Below, piece after piece: positions 1 to 6,053 of a DNA stretch of 8,153 nt. The translations under genes and the position numbers were made by a program. Location of the stretch: assembly GCA_021157505.1 (NCBI GenBank), contig JAGGWI010000213.1, positions 1 to 8,153 of the forward strand, read 5' to 3'. Numbering within the stretch: position 1 is the stretch's first letter; the number at the start of each line of letters is the position of its first letter. This DNA is from Desulfuromusa sp. Lineage in GTDB: Bacteria; Desulfobacterota; Desulfuromonadia; Desulfuromonadales; Geopsychrobacteraceae. The notes under the pieces are model-generated. The model saw nothing but the letters and a program-made list of their open reading frames with translations, was not told the DNA's origin and did no database searches.

Positions 1-2
1 AG

Positions 3-1019
3 GCTGCGATGCTCGGTGGAATGGCAATGAAGTGGCGCTGGCGTGACAAGATGCGGGCTGCAGGCAAGCCCACCGATAAGCCCAACATGGTTTGTGGTCC
101 GGTGCAGATTTGCTGGCACAAGTTCGCACGCTACTGGGACATTGAGCTGCGTGAAATCCCTCTGGGTAAAGATCACCTGGCGATGACCCCGGAAGATGTT
201 ATTGCCAACTGTGACGAGAACACCATCGGTGTGGTGCCGACCCTGGGTATTACTTTTACCTGTGTCTACGAGCCGGTCAAGGAGATCAGCGATGCCCTGG
301 ATCAGCTGCAGAAAGATACCGGTCTGGATATCCCCATCCATGTTGATGGCGCCAGCGGCGGCTTCCTGGCCCCCTTTGTTGAGCCTGAGCTGGAGTGGGA
401 TTTCCGCTTGCCACGGGTCAAATCTATCAATGCTTCGGGACATAAATTTGGTCTGGCACCCTTGGGTGTGGGTTGGGTTATCTTCCGCGATAAGGAAGAC
501 CTCCCTGAGGACTTGATTTTCAGAGTTAATTATCTGGGTGGCGATATGCCGACCTTTGCACTTAATTTCTCTCGACCGGGTGGGCAGATTATCGCCCAGT
601 ATTACAACTTCCTCCGTCTGGGAAGAGAAGGTTATCGCAAGATTCAGGAGGCCTGTTACGACACCGCTCTATACCTGTCGAGTGAAATTGAAAAACTGGG
701 GCTGTTTGACATTATCTACGACGGCAAGGGTGGTATTCCGGCTATGTGCTGGTCGCTCAAAGAGGGGGTCAATCCCGGTTTCAATCTCTATGACTTATCT
801 GACCGGATCCGGATGCGTGGCTGGCAGATTTGTGCCTACAGTATGCCGCCCAATCGGGAGGATCTGGTGGTGATGCGGATTCTGGTTCGTCGTGGTGTTA
901 GCCGTGATCTGGCCGATCTGCTGGTAACTGATTTGAAGGTCTGTCTCGACTACTTCGAGAGAAACCCGGTGGTCAACCAGGGCAACGCATTGGACTCTGG
1001 CGGCTTCAAGAGCTCCTGA
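3..1019 (+). CDS. gadB: Glutamate decarboxylase (PLP-dependent, group II), 5' end outside window
   Basis: This cytoplasmic enzyme decarboxylates L-glutamate to GABA and CO2, consuming a proton. The frame is open to the left edge, and by alignment from memory with E. coli GadB about 130 N-terminal residues lie outside the window. Numbering from the Met at position 9, the cofactor site is intact: HVDGASGGF at 111-119 (Asp113 matches the Asp that contacts the PLP ring) and SGHKFG at 143-148, with the Schiff-base lysine Lys146 (codon 444-446). VVMRILVRRG at 287-296 matches the region holding the substrate-carboxylate arginine. Long stretches such as CGPVQICWHKFARYWD are nearly identical to GadB. 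The C-terminus ends GGFKSS where E. coli ends SFKHT, so the regulatory last-but-one His (His465) is replaced by Ser. The next gene, 77 nt downstream, encodes an amino-acid exchanger, which fits a decarboxylase/antiporter pair. Identification is very secure. The truncation is only the window edge. Confidence 0.96.
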   Translation, partial: AAMLGGMAMKWRWRDKMRAAGKPTDKPNMVCGPVQICWHKFARYWDIELREIPLGKDHLAMTPEDVIANCDENTIGVVPTLGITFTCVYEPVKEISDALDQLQKDTGLDIPIHVDGASGGFLAPFVEPELEWDFRLPRVKSINASGHKFGLAPLGVGWVIFRDKEDLPEDLIFRVNYLGGDMPTFALNFSRPGGQIIAQYYNFLRLGREGYRKIQEACYDTALYLSSEIEKLGLFDIIYDGKGGIPAMCWSLKEGVNPGFNLYDLSDRIRMRGWQICAYSMPPNREDLVVMRILVRRGVSRDLADLLVTDLKVCLDYFERNPVVNQGNALDSGGFKSS

Positions 1020-1038
1020 TCTTAAGATGTTTCCATTC

Positions 1039-1079
1039 TGGCACTATCGAAGCGTGGGTCGATTGCTTCGATAGTGCCA
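1039..1079 (+). other. Intercistronic hairpin between gad and the exchanger gene
   Basis: A perfect 15-bp inverted repeat (1039-1053 with 1065-1079) encloses an 11-nt loop. It is followed by only about four T residues and then, six bases later, by the AGGAG ribosome binding site (1086-1090) of the exchanger gene. The stem is strong enough to be a transcript-stabilising, processing or attenuating element. The short T run makes it a poor classical intrinsic terminator. Its closeness to the ribosome binding site suggests that it could set the ratio of decarboxylase to transporter, but that is inference. Confidence 0.7.
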
Positions 1080-1096
1080 TTTACAGGAGAATCATT

Positions 1097-3136
1097 ATGA
1101 AAGAATTGAATAGGCTCCCCGGGAAGAACACAGTTCGATCTGTGACGCTTGGAATTGTCTCAGTCCTGGCCTTTTTTATCATTCTGACGGCAGGCAACGT
1201 TCTGGCCAGTGGACCTGATCAGAACACGACGAAACAGAGCAGCATCGGCATGCACGATGATGGCTCGATGATTCTTCTGCCCGCAGCAGACACTAAAAAG
1301 GACGCCAAAAGTTCTTCGGCCAAGGCGACCAAATCTGCCCCAACCAAGGCAAAAGCCTCCCCGGCCAAAGGAAAAGAGGCCAAGGCCCCTGAAAAGCATT
1401 ACGGACCGATCGGTTCGATTTTCGCTTTCCTCGGATCAAACATATTTGTGTTCCTTTTCCTCTCCCTGGCCCTCGGCTATCCGCTTGGCAGTGTGACTGT
1501 TAAAGGGATTAACCTGGGAGCAACCGCCGGTACCCTGATCGTGGGTATTGCGATGTCGTTGACCGCTTTTATGGCCTATGGCATCACCTACACGGCACCG
1601 GGTCTGGTTTTGACGATCTTTCTGCTGCTGTTCATGTATGCCATCGGTATGAAGGTTGGTCCGCAGTTCTTTTCCGGGATCGCTCGCGGTGGGATGGATT
1701 TTGTGGTCATTGGTTTAATTGTGGCCTTCTCCAACTTCCTGATCTGTTTTTTCGGTGCCAAGATGGCTGCCCTTGCCCCCGGATATAGTGCGGGGATCAT
1801 CTCCGGTAGTTATACCGTCACCGCCGTTATCGGAGTCGCCCAATCTGCGGTTAGCACCGGAGCCGTCAACTTGCCTGCGGGTGTTACAGCAAATGCTGTC
1901 GGCGCCAACCTGGCTGCCGGTTATGCGGTTGCCTACGTTCTCTCATCAATTTTCACCATTCTGGTGATCAAGTATCTGCCGATTGTCTGTGGTGTTGATC
2001 CCGTAAAAGCTGGTAAAGATGCTGAAGCATCATTCGGTGCCGGTGAGGATGACGAGGCTCTGCCGGGCAGTGTCGGCACCTCGATTCTGGGCAACTCGCC
2101 GATGGAAATTCGGGCCTACAAAGTTGAACATCAGGAACTCGTCGGTCAAGCGGTTGAGGACCTGTTCCATAAATATCCCCATGCGGCGATCCTCAAGATT
2201 GTTCGTGGCGATAAAGTGATTTCGGCGTTGGAAAATCCAACCCTTGAAATGGATGATATTATTGGTGTTCGCGGGAGATATGCTTCTCTGATCAGCAACG
2301 CTGGAAAGGTTGTTGGTACCGAGGTTGATGAGCCACGGGTGCGCAACGTTATAATCGAAGTGGCTGACGTTTACGTTGGCAAAAGCGAATACGCCGGCAA
2401 GACCATTGAGGATCTGGGACAGTTGATCGGTTTCGGTCTCTACCTCAAGTCACTTTTCCGTGGTGGAACGCAGATTCCCCACCTGCCGAAAACGGTTATT
2501 GAGAAGGGCGATGTGCTCCGTCTCGCCGGTCCAAAATTGTGCGTCGAGCATGCTGCTAAAAAATTAGGTGGTAAGCCGATCATCGAAGGGACCGTTACTG
2601 AAACTGTTTGGTTGGCAGCAGCTATGGTGATCGGTTATCTGGTGGGTCATGCTAGTGTCAAGTTGGGTGGTATCCCATTTGCCCTGGGAACTTCTGCCGG
2701 CTGTATGATTTCCGGAATTATGTTCTCCTGGTGGCGGACTAAAAACCCGTCCTTTGGTGGACCAATGAGTGAAGGAGCGCGGAGTTTCATGCAGGATATC
2801 GGCCTTAACCTGTTCATCGCAGTATTGGCGGCCAACGTTGGGCCGAAGATACTTAATTCCTTCCAGGGGACAGTGGTTATCTGGATTGCGGTCATCGGTC
2901 TTCTCGGGGCGTTGGTCCCACCGATTCTGGCCTGGATCTACGGTTTCTACTTCCGCAAGATGAATCCGGCGATTCTGCAAGGTGCTGTCGCGGGTGCCCG
3001 TAACCACACGGCATCAATGAAGGCCGCGCAGGAGATCTGTCAAAGTGATATCCCGGCAGTCGGTTATCCGGTCCCCTATGCGATAACTTCGGCATTGGTT
3101 CTGGTTCTTGGTTATATGGCGATGGTTCTGTATTAA
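1097..3136 (+). CDS. AspT/AAE-family amino-acid exchanger with two TrkA-C domains and a signal-peptide N-terminus
   Basis: This is an inner-membrane carrier of the aspartate:alanine exchanger type, 679 residues long; typical members have about 540-560. The start is fixed by AGGAG at 1086-1090, 6 nt before ATG. Residues 1-37 look like a Sec signal peptide (hydrophobic 18-33, possible cleavage after VLA at 35-37). Residues 66-100 are a Lys/Ala/Ser/Pro-rich linker. About five or six membrane segments follow at 105-297, then a soluble block with two TrkA-C-like domains (about 336-400 and 415-490), then about five more segments at 503-677. Each membrane half carries a related motif (SGSYTVTAV at 236-244; AGARNHTAS at 632-640), as expected for this two-repeat family. 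Characterised AspT exchanges aspartate for alanine and so supports a decarboxylation-driven proton motive force. Next to a glutamate decarboxylase, the likely substrates here are glutamate in and GABA out, which is inferred and untested. The TrkA-C domains suggest allosteric control by a small ligand. Confidence 0.88.
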   Translation: MKELNRLPGKNTVRSVTLGIVSVLAFFIILTAGNVLASGPDQNTTKQSSIGMHDDGSMILLPAADTKKDAKSSSAKATKSAPTKAKASPAKGKEAKAPEKHYGPIGSIFAFLGSNIFVFLFLSLALGYPLGSVTVKGINLGATAGTLIVGIAMSLTAFMAYGITYTAPGLVLTIFLLLFMYAIGMKVGPQFFSGIARGGMDFVVIGLIVAFSNFLICFFGAKMAALAPGYSAGIISGSYTVTAVIGVAQSAVSTGAVNLPAGVTANAVGANLAAGYAVAYVLSSIFTILVIKYLPIVCGVDPVKAGKDAEASFGAGEDDEALPGSVGTSILGNSPMEIRAYKVEHQELVGQAVEDLFHKYPHAAILKIVRGDKVISALENPTLEMDDIIGVRGRYASLISNAGKVVGTEVDEPRVRNVIIEVADVYVGKSEYAGKTIEDLGQLIGFGLYLKSLFRGGTQIPHLPKTVIEKGDVLRLAGPKLCVEHAAKKLGGKPIIEGTVTETVWLAAAMVIGYLVGHASVKLGGIPFALGTSAGCMISGIMFSWWRTKNPSFGGPMSEGARSFMQDIGLNLFIAVLAANVGPKILNSFQGTVVIWIAVIGLLGALVPPILAWIYGFYFRKMNPAILQGAVAGARNHTASMKAAQEICQSDIPAVGYPVPYAITSALVLVLGYMAMVLY

Positions 3137-3163
3137 GATCGTTGCGAAATCAGCATGAGGGGA

Positions 3164-3194
3164 TGTGGGAGGATGCTATCGGCATCCTCCCACA
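3164..3194 (+). terminator. GC-rich hairpin after the exchanger gene (no T run)
   Basis: A perfect 13-bp inverted repeat (3164-3176 with 3182-3194) has a 5-nt loop and lies 27 nt after the exchanger stop codon. No T tract follows on the + strand, so alone it is not a standard intrinsic terminator. It lies directly before the terminator-like hairpin at 3199-3231 and may act with it or protect the mRNA 3' end. Confidence 0.5.
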
Positions 3195-3198
3195 GATA

Positions 3199-3231
3199 AA
3201 AAAGACAGGGAGAAATGCTTCTTGTCTTTTT
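3199..3231 (+). terminator. Bidirectional intrinsic terminator of the gad/exchanger unit
   Basis: The arms 3199-3212 and 3218-3231 pair over 14 positions (two of them G-T wobbles) around a 5-nt loop. An A5 run opens the left arm and a T5 run closes the right arm. This A-tract, stem, T-tract layout is typical of a rho-independent terminator that works in both directions. It lies about 60 nt after the exchanger stop and marks the probable end of the gad/exchanger transcript. Confidence 0.62.
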
Positions 3232-3236
3232 GAAGT

Positions 3237-3408
3237 TAGTCCGGCAGGCTGTCGGGCTACCCATGAACTGGCTGCAAATCCGTTTGTTTGGCTCATTTTT
3301 TAGCTCCTTTTTGCCCCATAGCTATGGCTATGAGCCTGCAAACGAGCTAAAATCTGGTCTCAAACCTCCGAATTTTCGCTTCAGTCCGTATAGTCCGACA
3401 GCCTCCTA
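3237..3408. repeat. Structured intergenic repeat with nested inverted repeats
   Basis: This 172-nt non-coding stretch is bounded by complementary ends: 3246-3259 pairs with 3391-3404 over 14 positions, one of them a G-T wobble. Inside are further pairs: 3290-3296 with 3330-3336, 3281-3286 with 3339-3344, a competing 9-bp pair 3298-3306 with 3344-3352, and a small hairpin 3317-3332. The right end runs straight into the ribosome binding site of the gene at 3423. The architecture resembles dispersed palindromic or MITE-like elements, but whether it is multicopy cannot be told from one window. A 64-codon open frame across it has the composition of non-coding sequence and is not called as a gene. 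Confidence 0.55.
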
Positions 3409-3422
3409 GAAGGGTCAACGTG

Positions 3423-4076
3423 ATGCCCGAGAAAAATAAGCCGGTACAAATTGCGGTCAACGTCATGCGGGCACGTTTGACGGTGATCGGCTTCAATATC
3501 GCGATCGTATCGTTTCAGATCGTTCAGCTTAATAATCTATCGGGTGGAATCAGGGTCCCCGGTATAAATCATGGAGTGCATATCGGAGCCGATATCGCGC
3601 TCTTTATGGCTTTGGCACTCTCCCTTCTCGCAATGATTGCATTTCTGGTTTCCGGCTCATTCGATGAGGTGGGGGTTTGCAATCACTGGTCCTTTGTGGC
3701 TGGTGACTTGCTGATGTATCTGGGGTTAGCCCATACGGCATCAGGTTTCTTCGCTCCATTGGGGATGGCAATCGCAGCGTTTGTTGCCAAACTTCCGGAT
3801 CACGCCACGGAGATTTTTATTCTCCATGGTGCGGTGCTGCTTGTCGGTGGGATGGCGTGGTTTCTTGCCATCTACGTTGGCCCGGTAGTTTCATTACTGC
3901 GATCCCCCTTTTCCCGCCATATCAATATCACCCTTGGGATCGCATATTTATCTCTATTACTCGGTCTCTGCTGGGTCAGTTCTCAAGCCACTCTGATTGA
4001 AGTAGCAGGTTCCGATGAGAAAGCTGGCGCGGTGGCGCGTACGCTGATCGAACTGGTGCAGCCGTTCCGGTGGTAA
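3423..4076 (+). CDS. Polytopic inner-membrane protein of unknown family
   Basis: I do not recognise this protein. With the ATG at 3423 it has 217 residues; a GTG directly before it (3420) is an alternative start. AGAAGGG at 3408-3414 lies 8 nt from the ATG, which favours the ATG. The sequence is strongly hydrophobic with about five membrane segments: roughly residues 17-37, 55-78, 88-122 (long, perhaps a hairpin), 130-160 and 166-188. Short polar loops contain NHGVHIG, FDEVGVCNHW and KLPDHATE. His and Asp residues close to predicted membrane borders could bind a metal or haem or sense ions, but no known motif is evident. It lies between the exchanger terminator and the porin promoter, so it may be transcribed alone or by read-through. 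The C-terminus ends in a short charged tail with FRW. Confidence 0.78.
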   Translation: MPEKNKPVQIAVNVMRARLTVIGFNIAIVSFQIVQLNNLSGGIRVPGINHGVHIGADIALFMALALSLLAMIAFLVSGSFDEVGVCNHWSFVAGDLLMYLGLAHTASGFFAPLGMAIAAFVAKLPDHATEIFILHGAVLLVGGMAWFLAIYVGPVVSLLRSPFSRHINITLGIAYLSLLLGLCWVSSQATLIEVAGSDEKAGAVARTLIELVQPFRW

Positions 4077-4089
4077 TCGGTTACCAATA

Positions 4090-4098
4090 TGATATAAT
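4090..4098 (+). promoter_or_regulatory. Extended -10 promoter for the porin/lipoprotein unit
   Basis: The sequence TGATATAAT holds a perfect TATAAT hexamer (4093-4098) with the TGn extension directly upstream, 14 nt after the preceding stop codon. No good -35 hexamer stands at the usual distance; the closest stretches around 4065-4076 are poor, as is common for extended -10 promoters. Transcription would begin near 4104-4106, leaving a leader of about 90 nt before the porin ATG. The A/T-rich leader contains a weak pair of 7-nt arms (AAATAAA and TTTATTT) but no clear riboswitch. Confidence 0.55.
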
Positions 4099-4193
4099 TC
4101 CAGATCAGGCACAAAGGAGATGTTAACAAATAAAGTCGTGTTTTAGTTTATTTCACGTTCCAGAAAAAACTTGAATAAGGAGGACAACTTATA

Positions 4194-5516
4194 ATGAAAA
4201 GAAAAATGTTATTAGGTTTTATCGGGTTGTTGCTGGCTTTTCAGTTGCCTTTAGCGGGTCCGGCTTTTGCCGCAGGGGGTATTGATGCAGAAACTGTTGC
4301 CAGGCTGGAGGGTTTGATCAAGGCGCAACAACAGCAGTTGGAACGACAACAACAACAGTTGGAAGCCTTACAGCAACAGGTGGGGCAATTCAAGCAAACA
4401 GTGACCGAGACCCAGGCTCAGGCCAAGGAAGCCAAGGCGGTTGCAGATGAGATGAAGACCGCCAATCTTGATCCGGTGAAGAAGGGTGTCACGTCCGGGT
4501 CGGAGAAGGTCAAGCTGGCCATCTCGGGTCAGGTTAACCGTGCCATGAACGTCGTTGGTGACGGGGATAATACCGAAGCCTACTTTGTTGATAACGGTGC
4601 CAGTGGCAGTCGCTTTCGGCTGGTTGGTAGCGTAAAGCTGGATGAAGATTTAACCCTCGGCACAAGAGTGGAACTTGGATTTTCTCCGAATGCCTCCTCA
4701 AAGGTCGATCAGGACACTATGGATAGCGGTGACTCTTTCGACCAACGCTATTCGGATGTATCACTTGAGAGCAAGCGCTTTGGCAAGATTTTTCTCGGCA
4801 AGGGGGATACCTCCTCAAATAACAGTGCTGAGGTCGATCTGTCGGGAACCGATGTGGTTCAATACGCCAGCATCGCCGATATTGCCGGGGGGATGCAGTT
4901 TGTTGAGTCCAAGGGTAATGATTTGTCGGGGATCAGTGTTTCTGACGCATTTAAAGATTTTGATGGTTTGAGTCGTAAAAGTCGCCTCCGTTATGACACC
5001 CCGACCTTCTATGGGGCTCATCTCTCGACCTCATGGATCAGTGACAAGCGCTGGGATGCTTCCGCATGGTGGGGTGGAAAAGGTTATGGTTTTAACGTTG
5101 TCAGCGCCGCAGCTATGGCTTACATCAATACCGAAAAAAATGGGGAAGATTCAGATTGGCAATATGATGGTTCCCTGTCCGTTCTGCATGAGAAGACCGG
5201 GTTGAACTTGACTTTCTCTGCCGGTATCCAGGATGTAGATAAACAGGATGATCCATCCAACCTCTGGGTTAAAGCTGGCTGGAGAACCGATCTAACCGAT
5301 TATGGCACAACTTCTTTCGGTATCGATTATGGCAAATCAAACAATCTTGTTGATGGTCGTGATGATGGCTATTCGGTTGGTGCAACGGTGGTTCAGCTCT
5401 TTAATGATTACGGTGCAGAATTCTATGCACAGTTCCGGGTTTTCTCCCTCGACCATGATGATAAGAATGTCCAGAACCTTAACGTGGCCACCGTCGGTAC
5501 CAGGGTTAAGTTTTAG
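4194..5516 (+). CDS. Outer-membrane porin with N-terminal coiled coil
   Basis: This 440-residue protein is predicted to form a trimeric beta-barrel channel in the outer membrane. AAGGAGG at 4177-4183 lies 10 nt before ATG. Residues 1-26 are a Sec signal peptide (KRK, a hydrophobic core, cleavage after AFA). Residues 31-90 form a Gln/Glu-rich coiled coil with runs of QQQQ spaced in heptads. From about residue 105 (KVKLAISGQVNRAMNVV) the sequence becomes alternating, Gly/Asp/aromatic-rich beta-strand material up to the terminal Phe440, the classical barrel-assembly signal. The start of the barrel (SGQVNRA, then YFVDNGASGSRFR) resembles general Gram-negative porins of the Porin_4/DcaP-like kind with a periplasmic coiled coil. 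Substrate specificity cannot be read from sequence. Its place in a glutamate/GABA neighbourhood suggests passage of amino or carboxylic acids. It has its own promoter, and its stop overlaps the next start. Confidence 0.88.
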   Translation: MKRKMLLGFIGLLLAFQLPLAGPAFAAGGIDAETVARLEGLIKAQQQQLERQQQQLEALQQQVGQFKQTVTETQAQAKEAKAVADEMKTANLDPVKKGVTSGSEKVKLAISGQVNRAMNVVGDGDNTEAYFVDNGASGSRFRLVGSVKLDEDLTLGTRVELGFSPNASSKVDQDTMDSGDSFDQRYSDVSLESKRFGKIFLGKGDTSSNNSAEVDLSGTDVVQYASIADIAGGMQFVESKGNDLSGISVSDAFKDFDGLSRKSRLRYDTPTFYGAHLSTSWISDKRWDASAWWGGKGYGFNVVSAAAMAYINTEKNGEDSDWQYDGSLSVLHEKTGLNLTFSAGIQDVDKQDDPSNLWVKAGWRTDLTDYGTTSFGIDYGKSNNLVDGRDDGYSVGATVVQLFNDYGAEFYAQFRVFSLDHDDKNVQNLNVATVGTRVKF

Positions 5517-5746
5517 TGGATTGGTTTAAGTTGATTCGTCGCAGTATCCTTTGGCTTCTGCTGTTGCTGATCATTTCCAGCTGCTCTGGAATGGAGCCTT
5601 ATGCGCCAGTCAATCATCGTGAAGAAGGCCCGGAGAGTGGACTTTTCTCCGGGCCGGACGGCGATTTTGTTATTTATCGAAAAACCGAGGAGAAGAGTGT
5701 TGATAAGGTGAAAAAAGAGACCCCGGAGACTTTGAACCAAGATTGA
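5516..5746 (+). CDS. Small lipoprotein translationally coupled to the porin
   Basis: This 76-residue protein starts with GTG at 5516, sharing one base with the porin stop (TAGTG), a typical translational-coupling overlap. No strong ribosome binding site stands in front. The N-terminus MDWFKLIRRSILWLLLLLII is a lipoprotein signal peptide ending in the lipobox ISSC, with the lipidated Cys at residue 23. Residue 24 is Ser, which by the E. coli Lol rule would favour the outer membrane. The mature part is only 54 residues: a GPESGLFSGPDGDFVIYRK segment (39-57) rich in Gly and aromatic residues, then a charged, Lys/Glu-rich disordered tail. No enzymatic domain is visible. The strict coupling suggests a role with the porin, such as assembly, gating or anchoring, but this is inference. 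Short length alone would make it doubtful; the lipobox and the overlap make it convincing. Confidence 0.78.
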   Translation: MDWFKLIRRSILWLLLLLIISSCSGMEPYAPVNHREEGPESGLFSGPDGDFVIYRKTEEKSVDKVKKETPETLNQD

Positions 5747-5797
5747 GTAAACTCGGGACTGTCCCCAGCTCCATCGGGGGCTGTCCCAGATGTTTAC

Positions 5798-5836
5798 GGA
5801 CTATGAAACTGAGATGGTTCGCGTCGCAAAATCCTG
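5798..5836 (+). repeat. 39-nt direct repeat, copy 1
   Basis: This stretch aligns without gaps to 6015-6053 at 33 of 39 positions, the last 16 (GCGTCGCAAAATCCTG) being identical. Both copies share an orientation although the flanking hairpins are inverted, so the element is not a simple palindrome. Two copies alone do not make a CRISPR array. Confidence 0.7.
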
Positions 5837-5887
5837 AGATAAGTCAGCGGTGTCCGGTTAGGTAATTGCAGGTTTTGCATCTGGCAT

Positions 5888-5970
5888 AAAAATCCCCCTC
5901 AATCCCCCTTTTTCAAAGGGGGAAGTTTAAAAACACCCCTCTTTGGCAAAGAGGGGCCAGGGGAGATTCG
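5888..5970. repeat. Palindromic C-run/G-run intergenic repeat (MITE-like)
   Basis: Two small hairpins stand side by side: 5903-5911 with 5915-5923 (9 bp, 3-nt loop) and 5936-5944 with 5948-5956 (9 bp, 3-nt loop). Near-complementary ends enclose them (AATCCCCCT at 5891-5899 and AGGGGAGATT at 5959-5968). From memory, this pattern of AATCCCCCT, a CCCCCTTT/AAAGGGGG hairpin and a closing GGGGAGATT is common in intergenic DNA of many Gram-negative and cyanobacterial genomes. It appears to be inserted inside the larger element 5749-6085. Confidence 0.68.
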
Positions 5971-6014
5971 AAAATCTGGATTAAATGCTGTTCTGTTTAG
6001 TTGTGGATATTTAA

Positions 6015-6053
6015 GGACGATGAAGCTGCGGTGGGTTGCGTCGCAAAATCCTG
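6015..6053 (+). repeat. 39-nt direct repeat, copy 2
   Basis: This is the partner of 5798-5836, with six mismatches, all in the first 23 positions. It runs directly into the right-hand hairpin sequence (GGGACAGC from 6053), whereas copy 1 lies about 10 nt inside the left-hand hairpin. Confidence 0.7.

Noticed and set aside
3..1019. Decarboxylase as a truncated pseudogene
   Set aside because: The frame is open to the window edge with conserved residues intact; the missing N-terminus simply lies outside the window.
2564..3007. 147-codon antisense frame in the exchanger gene
   Set aside because: It is a shadow of the exchanger frame, its product is low in hydrophobic order and shows no domain, and it has no plausible ribosome binding site.
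3389..3394. TATAGT as a -10 box for the gene at 3423
   Set aside because: There is no -35 at proper distance and the hexamer lies in the repeat's closing stem. A promoter there is possible but not supported.
3215..3409. 64-codon open frame on the + strand
   Set aside because: It starts inside the terminator hairpin and runs through the inverted-repeat element, has no ribosome binding site, and its translation shows no domain. It is a by-product of the repeat.
4120..4146. Eight-codon leader peptide (ATG to TAG) in the porin leader
   Set aside because: The AAAGGAG runs directly into the ATG with no spacer, too close for normal initiation, and the peptide has no run of a single amino acid to suggest attenuation.
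5798..6053. CRISPR array from the 39-nt direct repeats
   Set aside because: There are only two copies, about 180 nt apart, 15% divergent and without regular spacers or cas genes.
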